DNA of 64,000 bases from CAKZLS01 sp963786305 (GTDB lineage: Bacteria; Pseudomonadota; Alphaproteobacteria; Rhodospirillales; Defluviicoccaceae), in NCBI GenBank assembly GCA_963786305.1, contig CAWAYL010000011.1:1-64000 (forward strand). Direction: 5' to 3'. Under the pieces are notes generated by a model that had not been told where the DNA came from, did not search any database, and saw only the letters and a program-made list of their open reading frames with translations. A program made the position numbers and the translations under genes. The stretch's first letter is position 1; each line of letters starts with the position of its first letter. Of this stretch, positions 18,154 to 27,167 are shown piece by piece.

Positions 18154-19443
18154 CTATGTCTTCGGACTGTCTTCCTTGGCCTCGCGCGGCGGCGTGATCC
18201 GGATGGCGGTGATCTGGTTGCGCAGGCGCCGCAGGATCTCGAACCTCAGCCCATGGAAAATGAAGGCTTGCCCGACCTCGGGAATGCGGCGCGCCTCGTG
18301 CAGCACAAGCCCGGCGGCCGTGGCCGCCTCCTCGTCGGGGAGACCCCATTCGAAGCGGCGATTGAGATCGCGAATGGTGACCGTCCCCTGAACCACGTAG
18401 TTGCCGTCGGGCTGTCGAATGACGCCGGGGACGTCGACATCGTGCTCGTCGGTGATGTCGCCGACGATTTCTTCCAAGATGTCCTCGAGCGTAACGATGC
18501 CCATGAGGCTTCCGTACTCGTCGACGACCAGGGCGAAATGCTCGCGCCGTCGCCGGAACGCCTGGAGTTGATCCAGCAGGGTTGTCGATTCCGGAACGAA
18601 CCATGGATTGGCCGCCAGTTCCACCACGTCGAGATCCTGGAGCTTTCCTTCCAGCGCGCTGACCGAGCGGAGCAGGGCCTTGGCGTGAATGACGCCGAGA
18701 ATGTTGTCGGATTCTCCGCGCCACAACGGTATACGCGTGAACGGCGCTCCCAGCACTTGCGCGACCACGGCCTCGGGCGGCTCATCGGCGTCGATCATGG
18801 TGACATTCTTGCGATGGGTCATGATCTCGCCCACCTCCACCTCGGCGAGGTCCAGAATGCTCCTCAGCATGGCGCGTTCGTGGCTCACCTCGGAGCCCTC
18901 GCCGCGATGCAACTCGATCGCGCCCCTCAGTTCTTCCGAACTGGGACCCAGTCCCTCCTTGAAATTCGGATCGGCTCCGAACATCCGAAGCGTCACCTGG
19001 ACGACGATCTGTATGGTGTGCGTGACCGGCGAGAACACAATGACGAGAACGTTGATCACCGGAGCGATCCATAGCGCGACCTTGTTGGCGTTTCTGTAGG
19101 CGAAGGTCTTCGGCAGGATTTCGGCGAAGATCAGAACGAGCAGGGTCATCCCCAACGTCGCGTAGACGACGCCCGCCTCGCCGAACAGGGTGATCAGCGC
19201 GCTGGTCGCCAGCGCCGAGGCGAAGATGTTCACCAGGTTGTTGCCAAGCAGAATCGAGCCGATCAGGCGGTCGGTGTTGCTTAAGAGGCGGTTGACGATC
19301 GCGGCTTTCTGGTCGCCGTTCTGTTCCGCCTGATGCATCCGTGGCCGCGAGGCGGCCGTCAATGCCGTTTCCGATCCGGAAAAAAAGGCCGACAGAAGGA
19401 GCAGGACGAAGATAGCGCCGAGCACGATCAAAAAGGGTGTCAT
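18154..19443 (-). CDS. CNNM/CorC-HlyC family membrane protein (hemolysin-type, CBS domains)
   Basis: A 429-residue protein of the CNNM/MpfA/CorB family, implicated in Mg2+/Co2+ efflux. An N-terminal DUF21 domain (about 1 to 190) has membrane helices and the SAFFSGSETALTAASRPRMH signature, GNNLVNIFASALATSALI and IFAEILPKTFAYRNANKVAL. A CBS pair follows at about 205 to 330 (EVGEIMTHRKNVTMIDADEP to FALVVDEYGSLMGIVTLEDI). The C-terminal CorC/HlyC domain spans about 345 to 420 (NYVVQGTVTIRDLNRRFEWG). All family domains are complete. It begins 36 bases after aroB on the same strand and ends just before the DUF2889 gene. Confidence 0.92.
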   Translation of the reverse strand: MTPFLIVLGAIFVLLLLSAFFSGSETALTAASRPRMHQAEQNGDQKAAIVNRLLSNTDRLIGSILLGNNLVNIFASALATSALITLFGEAGVVYATLGMTLLVLIFAEILPKTFAYRNANKVALWIAPVINVLVIVFSPVTHTIQIVVQVTLRMFGADPNFKEGLGPSSEELRGAIELHRGEGSEVSHERAMLRSILDLAEVEVGEIMTHRKNVTMIDADEPPEAVVAQVLGAPFTRIPLWRGESDNILGVIHAKALLRSVSALEGKLQDLDVVELAANPWFVPESTTLLDQLQAFRRRREHFALVVDEYGSLMGIVTLEDILEEIVGDITDEHDVDVPGVIRQPDGNYVVQGTVTIRDLNRRFEWGLPDEEAATAAGLVLHEARRIPEVGQAFIFHGLRFEILRRLRNQITAIRITPPREAKEDSPKT

Positions 19444-19479
19444 GTTAGCATGTTCCGAAATCGGTCGATGGCGACATCG

Positions 19480-20619
19480 CTACGCCGAGACGGCGTCGGA
19501 CAACAGCCGGTGAACGTCCGGCGCGTCGATGTCCCGGCTGATGAAGGATTGGCCGATACCACGCGCCAGGACAAAAGTCATCCGGCCGTCGCGAACCTTC
19601 TTGTCGCGGGCCATGTGATCCATCAGCGCGTCGGCGGTCCATGCGACGCCGTGTATTCTCGGCAAGCCGGTGGGCAGGCCGACGGCCCTGAGGTGCCGGC
19701 GCAGCCTGTCGGCGTCACCGGCGGGGCACAGGCCGAGACGGACCGAGAAATCGAACGCCAGGGTCATGCCGATCGCCACCGCTTCGCCATGAAGCATGGC
19801 GTCGCTGTAGCCGGTTTCCGCCTCGAGTGCATGCCCGAAGGTGTGACCCAGATTGAGCAGCGCTCGTTGCCCGGACTCGCGTTCGTCGGCGGCGACGATC
19901 GCCGCCTTGGCCTTGCAGCTTGTGACGACCGCGTGCCTCTGAGCCGCGTGGTCGCGGCCGCATACCCGGCCGCCGTTGTCCTCCAGCCAGGAGAAAAAAT
20001 CCGGATCGTTGATCAGGCCGTATTTCACCACTTCCGCATACCCGGCGCGCAGTTGGCGCGGCTCCAGGGTATCGAGGCTTCGCACATCGCAGAGAACCAA
20101 ACGCGGCTGGTGGAACAGTCCCACCAGGTTTTTTCCCCGGCGGGTGTTGATGCCGGTTTTTCCACCGACCGAGCTGTCCACCTGCGCCAGCAACGTCGTC
20201 GGGATCTGGACGAAGTCGAGGCCCCTGAGCACAATGCCGGCGGCGAAACCGGTGATGTCGCCGATCACGCCGCCGCCGAGGGCCACCAGCGTCGTCGTCC
20301 GCTCCACGGATTGCGCAAGAAGCCGATCGGCAAGGTCGCTCAGGTGATCGAAACTCTTGGTCTGTTCGCCGGCCGGCAAGATGACGTGACCGCAGGCGAT
20401 TCCCGCGCGTTCCAGGGAAGCGTGCAGGTCCGCCAGATAGAGCGGCGCGACGGTGCTATCGGTGATCACGACGACCCGGGGCCGCGCAAGCAATGACCGA
20501 AGGTAGCCGCCGGCGTCCGACAGGATGTTCACGCCGACTTGGATGTCGTATGAGCGGTCGCCCAGTTCGACCTGAATCCGGTCGGTGCGCGCGACCGTGT
20601 TGTCAACATTCGTCTTCAT
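19480..20619 (-). CDS. aroB: 3-dehydroquinate synthase
   Basis: Second step of the shikimate pathway, converting DAHP to 3-dehydroquinate with NAD+ and a divalent metal. 379 residues. The NAD-binding segment TTTLVALGGGVIGDITGFAA is at about 105, followed by QIPTTLLAQVDSSVGGKTGI and the active-site Lys/Asn region NTRRGKNLVGLFHQP. Metal ligands are in AGYAEVVKYG (Glu), LNLGHTFGHALE (His) and MLHGEAVAIGM (His). Its ATG overlaps the aroK TGA by one base (TGATG), indicating translational coupling. Confidence 0.96.
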   Translation of the reverse strand: MKTNVDNTVARTDRIQVELGDRSYDIQVGVNILSDAGGYLRSLLARPRVVVITDSTVAPLYLADLHASLERAGIACGHVILPAGEQTKSFDHLSDLADRLLAQSVERTTTLVALGGGVIGDITGFAAGIVLRGLDFVQIPTTLLAQVDSSVGGKTGINTRRGKNLVGLFHQPRLVLCDVRSLDTLEPRQLRAGYAEVVKYGLINDPDFFSWLEDNGGRVCGRDHAAQRHAVVTSCKAKAAIVAADERESGQRALLNLGHTFGHALEAETGYSDAMLHGEAVAIGMTLAFDFSVRLGLCPAGDADRLRRHLRAVGLPTGLPRIHGVAWTADALMDHMARDKKVRDGRMTFVLARGIGQSFISRDIDAPDVHRLLSDAVSA

Positions 20620-21189
20620 CAGCCATTGCCGCCGGACGTCGGCGTCGGTTCCCGCGCCATTCCAAGTGTTTCCACGATTCTTTCCACCACGTCGTCGGGC
20701 GGCCCGTCGCCGGTGTCGATGATGATATCGGCACCGGCATAGACCGGATACCTCTGTTCCATGAGGCCTTTCAAGATGTCCGTCGGATCCCGGTCCTTCA
20801 GCAACGGCCGCCCGGTGCGGCCGATGGTGCGGCCGACCAGCGTATCCAGATCCGCCCGCAGCCAGATGGAACGCCCGTGTTCGACGATCGCTTGCCGGGT
20901 TTCGCCGTTCATGAACGCTCCGCCGCCCGTGGCCAGCACGCACGGCTTTGCTTCCAGCAAACGGGCGATGACGCGTCGCTCGCCGTCTCGGAAGGCCTGC
21001 TCGCCGTACGTCTCGAAAATCTCCTGGACCGAGCAGCCCGCGGCCTTGACGATTTCGTCGTCGGCATCGACGAACGCGCACCCGAGCCGATTGGCCAGGC
21101 GGCGCCCGACGGTGGTCTTGCCGGCGCCCATCAGCCCGACGAGGACGATGGATTTATCGAACGCAAAAATCGGAATAAGAGGTCACCAT
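20619..21189 (-). CDS. aroK: shikimate kinase (one homopolymer frameshift near the start)
   Basis: Phosphorylates shikimate at O3 using ATP. Walker A GLMGAGKTTVG, shikimate-binding DADDEIVKAAG and RDGERRVIARLLE, GGG motif LATGGGAFMNGETR, and lid region GRTGRPLLKDRDP are all present. The plainly open frame begins at Met 21131, inside the P-loop, and would lack the first beta strand. Dropping one T from the five-T run at 21165-21169 joins it to ATG 21189 and restores MVTSYSDFAFDKSIVLVGLM, a proper N-terminus. aroK is followed directly by aroB, a classic pairing. Confidence 0.93.
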
Positions 21190-21428
21190 CCGCATCGCGA
21201 CCCCGCCGCCCGGTCGAAGGGCCGTTGTAAGCTCATCCCCAGGCGGGTAAGGTGTCGCGGAACCGTATCATGGCCTGAACTTAGCCCCATGGGTCAGCCT
21301 TAGTATAGAGTTGTTTGGCCGTCGCCGTGCGACGGGCGCCCTTTCGTGAAGGAAGTTGCCGGCCGTCGCCAGCGCGAGCGGCTTTCGAAATTCTTGATTC
21401 TGCGTCGTTCACGTCTCCAGGTGGTCCT

Positions 21429-21569
21429 ATGAAATTTCTCTTCCGGCTTTTGCTGATCGTTCTGTTGCTGCTGGTCGCGGGCGGCGCCGTCCTTGTCGCG
21501 ACCTCGGACTTTCCGGCACCGGTCGCCCGCGTCGAAAAAGTCATTCCCAATGACCGTTTCACGAAGTAG
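21429..21569 (+). CDS. small single-pass membrane protein of unknown function
   Basis: A 46-residue peptide, beginning MKFLFRLLLIVLLLLVAGGA, with one N-terminal hydrophobic helix followed by a short extracytoplasmic tail (DFPAPVARVEKVIPNDRFTK). The tail looks protein-like, and short proteins of this type are common between aroK and xerD in related genomes. An AGGTGG lies 9 bases upstream of the ATG. No function is known. It lies 70 bases before xerD and could be co-transcribed. Confidence 0.6.
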   Translation: MKFLFRLLLIVLLLLVAGGAVLVATSDFPAPVARVEKVIPNDRFTK

Positions 21570-21639
21570 GCGAAAGACGTAAGGTCTAACGGGCTTCCAC
21601 CACTCATTGGTGGAAGAAAGGTGGACCGGCACATCGCCG

Positions 21640-22614
21640 ATGGGCAAACCAGGAAGACCGCGAAAACCAGCCGAACCGCTCTCGCGCCACATGGAGGCAT
21701 TTTTCGAGATGCTTGTCGCGGAGCGCGGCGTGGCGCGCAATACGCTTGACGCGTACCGCCGCGACCTCGTCGATTTCGCCGCCCATGCCCGTGCCCGCGG
21801 CGAGCGGGCCGAAAGCGCCGGCCCGGCGACGCTCCGGAAATATCTGCAAACCCTAGTGACGCAGGGCATGTCGCCGCGCACCAGTGCGCGGCGGTTATCG
21901 GCCCTCCGGCAGTTCTTCGGTTTCCTGTTTCTGGAAGGGGTTCGCGCCGACGACCCTTCCACCGCGATCGATCGGCCGAGGCAGGGGCGATCCCTGCCCA
22001 AATACCTGCACGAAGAGGAGGTCAGCCGTCTTCTCGACGCCGCGAGACGGCGGTCCGGGCCCGAAGGCCTTCGCATGAACGCTCTCATGGAGGTGCTTTA
22101 CGCCTCGGGGCTTCGGGTTTCGGAACTGGTGACGCTGCCGGTGTCGGCGCTATCGCGGCAAGACGGCATGATCATCGTGCGGGGCAAGGGGGACAAGGAG
22201 CGCATGGTTCCCCTCACCGAGCCGGCGATGGAGGCATTGGCCGCGTATGGGTCGGTTCGCGAGGTTTTCTTGCCGAAGGGGCGCGGAGCGGGCGGGCATT
22301 CCGTTTCACCGTGGCTGTTTCCGTCCCGGTCGGCGGGTGGGCATCTGACGCGGACCCGCTTCGCCCAGAAACTCAAGGACCTGGCGCTGGAAGCGGGAAT
22401 TGAGCCGAGCCGGGTGTCGCCGCATGTTCTGCGCCATTCGTTCGCCAGTCATCTGCTCGCCCACGGCGCCGACCTGCGCAGCCTGCAGCAGATGCTTGGC
22501 CACGCGGATATCGGCACGACCCAGATCTATACCCATGTTCTCGACCAGCGTCTGAAGGATTTGGTCACGAAACACCATCCCCTGGCCCGTCTCAAGATAA
22601 AAACCGGACACTGA
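21640..22614 (+). CDS. xerD: tyrosine recombinase XerD-like (chromosome dimer resolution)
   Basis: Site-specific recombinase acting with XerC at dif to resolve chromosome dimers. About 324 residues from ATG 21640, although an in-frame TTG at 21607 is possible. The N-terminal SAM-like domain (FFEMLVAERGVARNTLDAYR) precedes the catalytic domain with all key residues: Arg in YASGLRVSELVTL, Lys in RGKGDKERMVPL, HxxR in SPHVLRHSFASHLLAHGADL, His/Trp position in LGHADIGTTQIYTHV and the nucleophile Tyr in the same segment. XerD rather than XerC is inferred from its aroK neighbourhood. Confidence 0.88.
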   Translation: MGKPGRPRKPAEPLSRHMEAFFEMLVAERGVARNTLDAYRRDLVDFAAHARARGERAESAGPATLRKYLQTLVTQGMSPRTSARRLSALRQFFGFLFLEGVRADDPSTAIDRPRQGRSLPKYLHEEEVSRLLDAARRRSGPEGLRMNALMEVLYASGLRVSELVTLPVSALSRQDGMIIVRGKGDKERMVPLTEPAMEALAAYGSVREVFLPKGRGAGGHSVSPWLFPSRSAGGHLTRTRFAQKLKDLALEAGIEPSRVSPHVLRHSFASHLLAHGADLRSLQQMLGHADIGTTQIYTHVLDQRLKDLVTKHHPLARLKIKTGH

Positions 22615-22675
22615 TCCGTTCTTTTGCAATTCGTGCGTTGCGTGCGTTGACTGGACGACGCCTCTCGAAGCTTGT

Positions 22676-22685
22676 AAACTAGTTT
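22676..22685. promoter_or_regulatory. AAACTAGTTT palindrome upstream of Phd-VapC pair (candidate operator)
   Basis: A perfect 10-bp palindrome 19 bases before the antitoxin ATG, followed closely by GAAAACTGGTT, a degenerate second half. Phd-type antitoxins bind short palindromes overlapping their own promoter, so the position fits autoregulation. Confidence 0.45.
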
Positions 22686-22704
22686 GAAAACTGGTTGGAT
22701 AATC

Positions 22705-22956
22705 ATGCGCACCATCGGATCGTTTGAGGCCAAAACCCATTTCGCCGATCTCCTGCAACGCGCCGAGAGCGGCGAGGAAATTACCATTACCCGGCGTGGC
22801 AAGCCCGTCGCGCGGCTGGTGCCAGTGCAACACGGCCATGACACTGCGGCGGCTAGAGCGGCCGTGGACCGCATTAGGACCCTCGCCCAGACAATGAACG
22901 TCGGTCCCTTCGACTGGGACGAGTGGAAGCGCTACCGTGACGAGGGGCGACCCTGA
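22705..22956 (+). CDS. Phd/YefM-type antitoxin
   Basis: An 83-residue antitoxin with the canonical Phd/YefM N-terminal DNA-binding domain: MRTIGSFEAKTHFADLLQRA, SGEEITITRRGKPVARLVPV. The C-terminal part (RIRTLAQTMNVGPFDWDEWK) is the toxin-binding tail. ATG 22705 is preceded by a palindromic candidate operator. The PIN-domain toxin starts 3 bases after its stop, so the two are translationally linked. Confidence 0.9.
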   Translation: MRTIGSFEAKTHFADLLQRAESGEEITITRRGKPVARLVPVQHGHDTAAARAAVDRIRTLAQTMNVGPFDWDEWKRYRDEGRP

Positions 22957-22959
22957 TCG

Positions 22960-23376
22960 ATGGCCGCGTTGGTGCTCGACTGCTCGGTGACCCTGGCCTG
23001 GTTTGTCCGGGACGAGCGATCGACTTTGGCCACGGACGCCCTCGATCGTGTCGCGGAGGCGGGCGCGATCGTGCCTGGTCTGTGGCCACTGGAGGTCGGC
23101 ACCGCACTTCTCGTCGCGGAGCGGCGCGGCCGTCTTACCGGCGAACATCTCGCGCGCGTCTTGCGTCACCTGGCCGAACTGCCGATCACGCTCGATGACG
23201 AGACGGCCGAGCGGGCTTGGCGCGAAACAATCGCGCTTGCCGAAAGCCAAGGCTTGACCCTCTACGATGCCACCTATCTTGAGCTCTCGCTGCGCCGCTC
23301 CCTTCCCCTCGCCACCCTCGATGGGGCGCTATGCGCCGCCGCCCGGCGGACCGGAGTGATCCTCCTCGCCGAATGA
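22960..23376 (+). CDS. vapC: VapC-type PIN-domain ribonuclease toxin
   Basis: A 138-residue PIN-domain toxin predicted to cut specific RNAs with Mg2+. The acidic active site is complete: Asp7 in LVLDCSVTLAWF, Glu in GLWPLEVGTALL (about residue 45), Asp in LTLYDATYLELS (about 103) and Asp in PLATLDGALCAAA (about 121). It is paired with the upstream Phd-type antitoxin. The base composition matches the genome, so the pair is either old or from a similar donor. Confidence 0.9.
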   Translation: MAALVLDCSVTLAWFVRDERSTLATDALDRVAEAGAIVPGLWPLEVGTALLVAERRGRLTGEHLARVLRHLAELPITLDDETAERAWRETIALAESQGLTLYDATYLELSLRRSLPLATLDGALCAAARRTGVILLAE

Positions 23377-23542
23377 TTCGGATTGAGAGGCAAAACGTGC
23401 CGCCGCCGTCGCCGGATCGATGGGGAACAACGGATAATCCAAGCCTGAAGCGTTTGGGCATGGAGCGTTTGGCCGCTAATCGGGTATAAGCATCCGCGAA
23501 CCTGTATTTTGCCGCAAACATGAAAAAAACCGCGAGGGTGCC

Positions 23543-24529
23543 GTGAGTTTCACTATCGTCCAACCGTGCCGAGCGCGCGTGAACCGTTCCCAACTGGCCG
23601 TTCCCGGCTCCAGTCTCCGTTTTCTCGAAAAGGCGACGAAGGCTCCGGCCGATGTGATCTTGTTCGATCTCGAGGATGCGGTGGCGCCCGACGAGAAGGC
23701 CCAGGCGCGAAAGAACGTCATCGCCGCCATCAACGACATGGACTGGGGCGGGCGGACGCTCTCGGTCCGCATCAACGGTCTCGATACTCCTTATATGTAT
23801 CGCGACGTCGTCGAAGTGGCGGAAGGCGCGGGCGAGCGGCTCGATCTGATGATGATCCCGAAAGTCGGCACCGCCTCGGACGTCTATACCGTCGATGTCC
23901 TGCTCACCCAGATCGAGGCGGCGAAAGGCCGCGACCGGCGCATCGGCATCGAGATGCTCGTCGAATCGGCGCTCGGCATGCAGAACATTCACGAAATTGC
24001 CCGGGCCAGCACCCGCAACGAATCGCTGCACCTGGGGTCCGGCGACTACGCCGCGTCGACGAGCATGCGGACCATGACCATCGGCGGCCCGCATCCCGAC
24101 TATCATGTTCTGACCGACGCGAACGACGGTGGTGAACGGGTCGAGCACTGGAATGACATGTGGCACTATGCGCTGTCGCGCCTGGTGGTGGCGGCGCGCG
24201 CCAACGGGTTGCGGCCGATCGACGGTCCGTACGCCAATTTCAAGGACGAAGCCGGCTTTCGCGCGGCGGCGGGACGGGTGGCGGTTCTCGGGTTCGAGGG
24301 CAAGTGGGCGATTCATCCGAGCCAGCTCGAACTGGCCAACGAGATCTTCAGTCCGTCGGAGGAGGAAGTCATCAAGGCGAAGCGGATCCTCGACGCCATG
24401 GCCGAGGCGCAGAACGCCGGCAGCGGGGCGGTCACCCTGGACGGCCGAATGATCGACATCGCTTCGCTCCGCCAGGCCGAAACCCTGGTCCGCAAGGCCG
24501 ACGCCATCGCGGCGCGCGAAAGCGAATAG
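23543..24529 (+). CDS. mcl1: L-malyl-CoA/beta-methylmalyl-CoA lyase (HpcH/HpaI-CitE superfamily)
   Basis: A 328-residue CoA ester lyase. In the ethylmalonyl-CoA pathway Mcl1 cleaves beta-methylmalyl-CoA to glyoxylate and propionyl-CoA and can also split or form malyl-CoA. Visible motifs are RSQLAVPGSSLRFLEKATKA, DVILFDLEDAVAPDEKAQAR (Glu/Asp metal site), GIEMLVESALGMQNIHEIAR, LHLGSGDYAASTSMRTMTIG and GFEGKWAIHPSQLELANEIF. These are closer to the Mcl1 type than to citrate lyase CitE. It begins at GTG 23543. accA follows after 12 bases. Its role is supported by Ccr, Mcd and Ecm in the same window. Confidence 0.9.
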   Translation: MSFTIVQPCRARVNRSQLAVPGSSLRFLEKATKAPADVILFDLEDAVAPDEKAQARKNVIAAINDMDWGGRTLSVRINGLDTPYMYRDVVEVAEGAGERLDLMMIPKVGTASDVYTVDVLLTQIEAAKGRDRRIGIEMLVESALGMQNIHEIARASTRNESLHLGSGDYAASTSMRTMTIGGPHPDYHVLTDANDGGERVEHWNDMWHYALSRLVVAARANGLRPIDGPYANFKDEAGFRAAAGRVAVLGFEGKWAIHPSQLELANEIFSPSEEEVIKAKRILDAMAEAQNAGSGAVTLDGRMIDIASLRQAETLVRKADAIAARESE

Positions 24530-24541
24530 GTTTCGCTGGAC

Positions 24542-25498
24542 ATGAGCACCTTTCTCGATTTCGAAAAGTCCATCGCCGAGATGGAAGGCAAGATCGCCGA
24601 GCTGCGGCACCTGAGCAGCGGCAGCGAGATCAACATCGCCGAGGAGGTGGCGCGGCTCCAGTCCAAGCTGGAGGCGACGTTGCGCCAGACCTACAGCAAG
24701 CTGACGCCGTGGCAGAAGGCTCAGGTGGCGCGTCACGCCGATCGTCCCCACACGCTCGACTATATCGCTCGCCTCGTCGATGACTACATGCCGCTGGCCG
24801 GTGACCGGGCGTTCGCCGACGATGCCGCCATGGTCGGCGGCATCGGCCGGTTTCGCGGCCATTCGGTGGTGATGATCGGTCAGGAAAAGGGGTCGGATAC
24901 CGACGGCCGCGTCCGCCACAATTTCGGCATGGCGCGACCCGAAGGCTATCGCAAGGCGCAGCGGCTCATGGGCCTGGCCGAGCGTTTCGGCCTGCCGGTG
25001 ATCACGCTCGTGGATACGCCCGGTGCCTATCCCGGCATCGACGCCGAGGCGCGCGGCCAGGCCGAGGCCATCGCCCGGTCCATCGAGACCTGTCTCGCGC
25101 TGCGGGTCCCGTTGATCAGCGTGGTGATCGGCGAAGGCGGGTCCGGCGGCGCCATCGCGCTGGCCGCCGCCGATCGCATCTTGATGCTGGAGCATTCCAT
25201 CTACTCGGTCATTTCGCCGGAAGGATGCGCGTCCATCCTGTGGCGCGATGGCGAACAGGCGCAGGTGGCGGCGCAGGCGCTGAAACTGACGGCCGGCGAT
25301 CTGAAGGACCTGGGTGTCATCGACGACGTGATCGCGGAGCCGTTGGGCGGTGCCCACCGAACGCCGGAAGAGGCCATCGACGCCGTCGGAGCCGCCTTGG
25401 AGAGATACCTCGGGGAGCTCGTCGACGTGGATGGCGAAACACTGCGCCGCCAGCGCCGGGAGAAATTTCTCAAGATGGGGCAGCCTCCAGGGAATTGA
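24542..25498 (+). CDS. accA: acetyl-CoA carboxylase carboxyltransferase subunit alpha
   Basis: With AccD transfers CO2 from carboxybiotin to acetyl-CoA, the committed step of fatty-acid synthesis. 318 residues: N-terminal coiled helices (FLDFEKSIAEMEGKIAELRH), then the crotonase-fold carboxyltransferase core with NFGMARPEGYRKAQRLMGLA, PVITLVDTPGAYPGIDAEAR, SVVIGEGGSGGAIALAAADR and ISPEGCASILWRD. It is complete. It is 12 bases downstream of mcl1, and its 3' end overlaps the convergent SH3-domain gene by 29 bases. Confidence 0.97.
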   Translation: MSTFLDFEKSIAEMEGKIAELRHLSSGSEINIAEEVARLQSKLEATLRQTYSKLTPWQKAQVARHADRPHTLDYIARLVDDYMPLAGDRAFADDAAMVGGIGRFRGHSVVMIGQEKGSDTDGRVRHNFGMARPEGYRKAQRLMGLAERFGLPVITLVDTPGAYPGIDAEARGQAEAIARSIETCLALRVPLISVVIGEGGSGGAIALAAADRILMLEHSIYSVISPEGCASILWRDGEQAQVAAQALKLTAGDLKDLGVIDDVIAEPLGGAHRTPEEAIDAVGAALERYLGELVDVDGETLRRQRREKFLKMGQPPGN

Positions 25499-26018
25499 GC
25501 GCGCGCGATATCGCTAGTCCACCGAATTCGGAATCGAAGACGCCCCAGAATTCGCCACGCCGCAGCCAGCCCTTGAAGCCTTCGATCTCCACCCGGCACC
25601 AGCCGCTGCTGTCGGGGCATTCCAGCAACCGGCCGATGACGCCGGCCTCCACATTGGCCACCGTCGGAGCGCGGAGGTCGGGCTCGACTCTGAGCGACCG
25701 CACGTCGCCGCTGACGACCATGGCGCGCCGGCCGCTCAGCATGCTGGTGTGAATCCAGCCTTCGGTGCCGCGCCAATCGCGCACTCGGCGCCACGTGTAA
25801 TATTCAGCCACCACTTCCATGGGCATGCCGGCGCGCTGATAGACCCAATCGATGGGGTACTGCTCGCCCGGTCCGATCCGCATGTTGACCTCGCCGGAGC
25901 GCAAGCTGACGAATCGGGGCAGCGGCTGGCCGCTCCCGTCCGGCGCCGCCGCCGCGCAAGCGGTGCCGAGCACAATAGGGATCAGAAGGGCGAAAATAGG
26001 AAGTAAGGTCGGAAACAT
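25470..26018 (-). CDS. secreted SH3-like domain protein
   Basis: A 182-residue exported protein. It starts with a signal peptide (LLPIFALLIPIVLGTACAAA) and contains two bacterial SH3-like modules: VSLRSGEVNMRIGPGEQYPI, YQRAGMPMEVVAEYYTWRRV and RGTEGWIHTSMLSGRRAMVV (about 38 to 105), then LRVEPDLRAPTVANVEAGVI with GWCRVEIEGFKGWLRRGEFW (about 108 to 165). Such proteins sit in the periplasm and may bind peptidoglycan. No catalytic domain is present. The last codons overlap accA. Confidence 0.85.
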   Translation of the reverse strand: MFPTLLPIFALLIPIVLGTACAAAAPDGSGQPLPRFVSLRSGEVNMRIGPGEQYPIDWVYQRAGMPMEVVAEYYTWRRVRDWRGTEGWIHTSMLSGRRAMVVSGDVRSLRVEPDLRAPTVANVEAGVIGRLLECPDSSGWCRVEIEGFKGWLRRGEFWGVFDSEFGGLAISRALNSLEAAPS

Positions 26019-26378
26019 GAAGGGTTCGTGTTTACCTGTCGCTCACGAATGTCGTCGGCGATTATAGGCGCGCGCCGACGGCCCCGGTCAAGTTTCGGCG
26101 TCCTTTGCGCGGCGGTCCTGCCGGGCCCGCCGAGCCGCCGTGACCGTGACCGCGCCGTCGGAGCGTGATGTCAAGCCGGCCGCGACGGCGGCGGCTGTGA
26201 ACAAAGCCGGGCGATTTGCCCGAAATGCGAAGGCAATGCCGGTTGGAGGTCGGTCTTGATTTCCGCTGGTGGGCCTTCGTCCATGAACCGGATGATCGAG
26301 CCGGTCCAGGGCCCGGCGGACGCGTTCGACGGTAACCGATCGTATCGATTCGCGCCTCGCTCGTCGCGCCGACAAGCG
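26019..26378. other. intergenic stretch without a recognisable gene
   Basis: About 360 bases between the SH3-domain gene and the VapC gene. Open frames occur on both strands but are arginine-rich and composition-driven. I see no family, repeat or terminator here. Confidence 0.5.
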
Positions 26379-26789
26379 TTACGGCCCGGCCGTTGGGACC
26401 AAGAAAAATTCGTCCATTCGCGAAGCATACCGGTCGAGCGTCGCCGTCTCGGAGCAGCCGAGCATCTTGTTGGTTTTGCCGATCAGGCAATCGGCGAAGT
26501 CCGCGCGTCCTTGCCGGTAGGCGTTGAGAGCGGCCCACGCCTCCGCGGCGTTCTCGACCATGAATGCCTCGGCGCGCAGTATTCTCTCGATCACATCGGC
26601 AATCAACGCCCTGGGGTAGCGGTAGCCGCGATCGAGCATCCACACCAGCTCGCACAGCACGATACGGTTGATGAGGCAGGGGTGATCGGGCGCGCATTCG
26701 GTCTCGAGGCAGGCGTCGGCGGCGATCGCCTGTGCTTCGTCGTCCCGCACGATAAACCGGATGAGAACATTCGTATCCAGGCCCTTCAT
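26379..26789 (-). CDS. vapC: PIN-domain toxin (VapC family), second pair
   Basis: A 136-residue PIN protein of the YhfE/VapC type, starting MKGLDTNVLIRFIVRDD (Asp5, Asn6). The second acidic position is in INRIVLCELVWMLDRGY (Glu). The later Asp is in GRADFADCLIG, and the closing segment TATLDRYASRMDEFF occupies the place of the fourth acidic residue. Cognate with the AbrB-type antitoxin directly upstream (one base between stop and start). Confidence 0.85.
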   Translation of the reverse strand: MKGLDTNVLIRFIVRDDEAQAIAADACLETECAPDHPCLINRIVLCELVWMLDRGYRYPRALIADVIERILRAEAFMVENAAEAWAALNAYRQGRADFADCLIGKTNKMLGCSETATLDRYASRMDEFFLVPTAGP

Positions 26790-26790
26790 T

Positions 26791-27048
26791 TTATACCAAA
26801 TCCCGCTGCGTGCGGCCGACGACCGCTTGGCCAACCACCTCGTCCAATTCGGCCAGGGTAAGCGCTTTCTCGGGCGGCGGCAGGCATCCCCTCAGGTTTT
26901 CGAGCGTCAGCTTGGCCGGCACCATCAGCGCCGTGCCATCTTCCTGAACCAGGAATTCAACCCGGTCGCCGGGCGCGAGATTAAGCTTGTTTCGAACGTA
27001 CTTGGGGATTGTCGTCTGTCCCTTGGAGGTGATGGTTGCCAGCGGCAT
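26791..27048 (-). CDS. vapB: AbrB/MazE-fold (VapB) antitoxin
   Basis: An 85-residue swapped-hairpin AbrB protein: MPLATITSKGQTTIPKYVRN and LNLAPGDRVEFLVQEDGTAL are the DNA-binding core. The C-terminal tail (LTLAELDEVVGQAVVGRTQR) would bind the VapC toxin. ATG 27048 is preferred over one 18 bases upstream because it begins at the conserved beta-strand. It overlaps nothing, and the toxin follows at once. Confidence 0.87.
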   Translation of the reverse strand: MPLATITSKGQTTIPKYVRNKLNLAPGDRVEFLVQEDGTALMVPAKLTLENLRGCLPPPEKALTLAELDEVVGQAVVGRTQRDLV

Positions 27049-27167
27049 GCAGGGATTCCTTACCAAATATTTCTCTCCTTACATTACCACCTTTCGCGCC
27101 GCGAGTCACGTCCGGCCGCGGATGGTGGTTCCGTTACCGTCGGCGGTTCGGTTTCGGATCGGCGCCA

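Noticed and set aside
23449..23472. Direct repeat AGCGTTTGG upstream of mcl1
   Set aside because: Two 9-base copies 15 bases apart could be an operator, but there is no palindrome and no second genomic example in the window.
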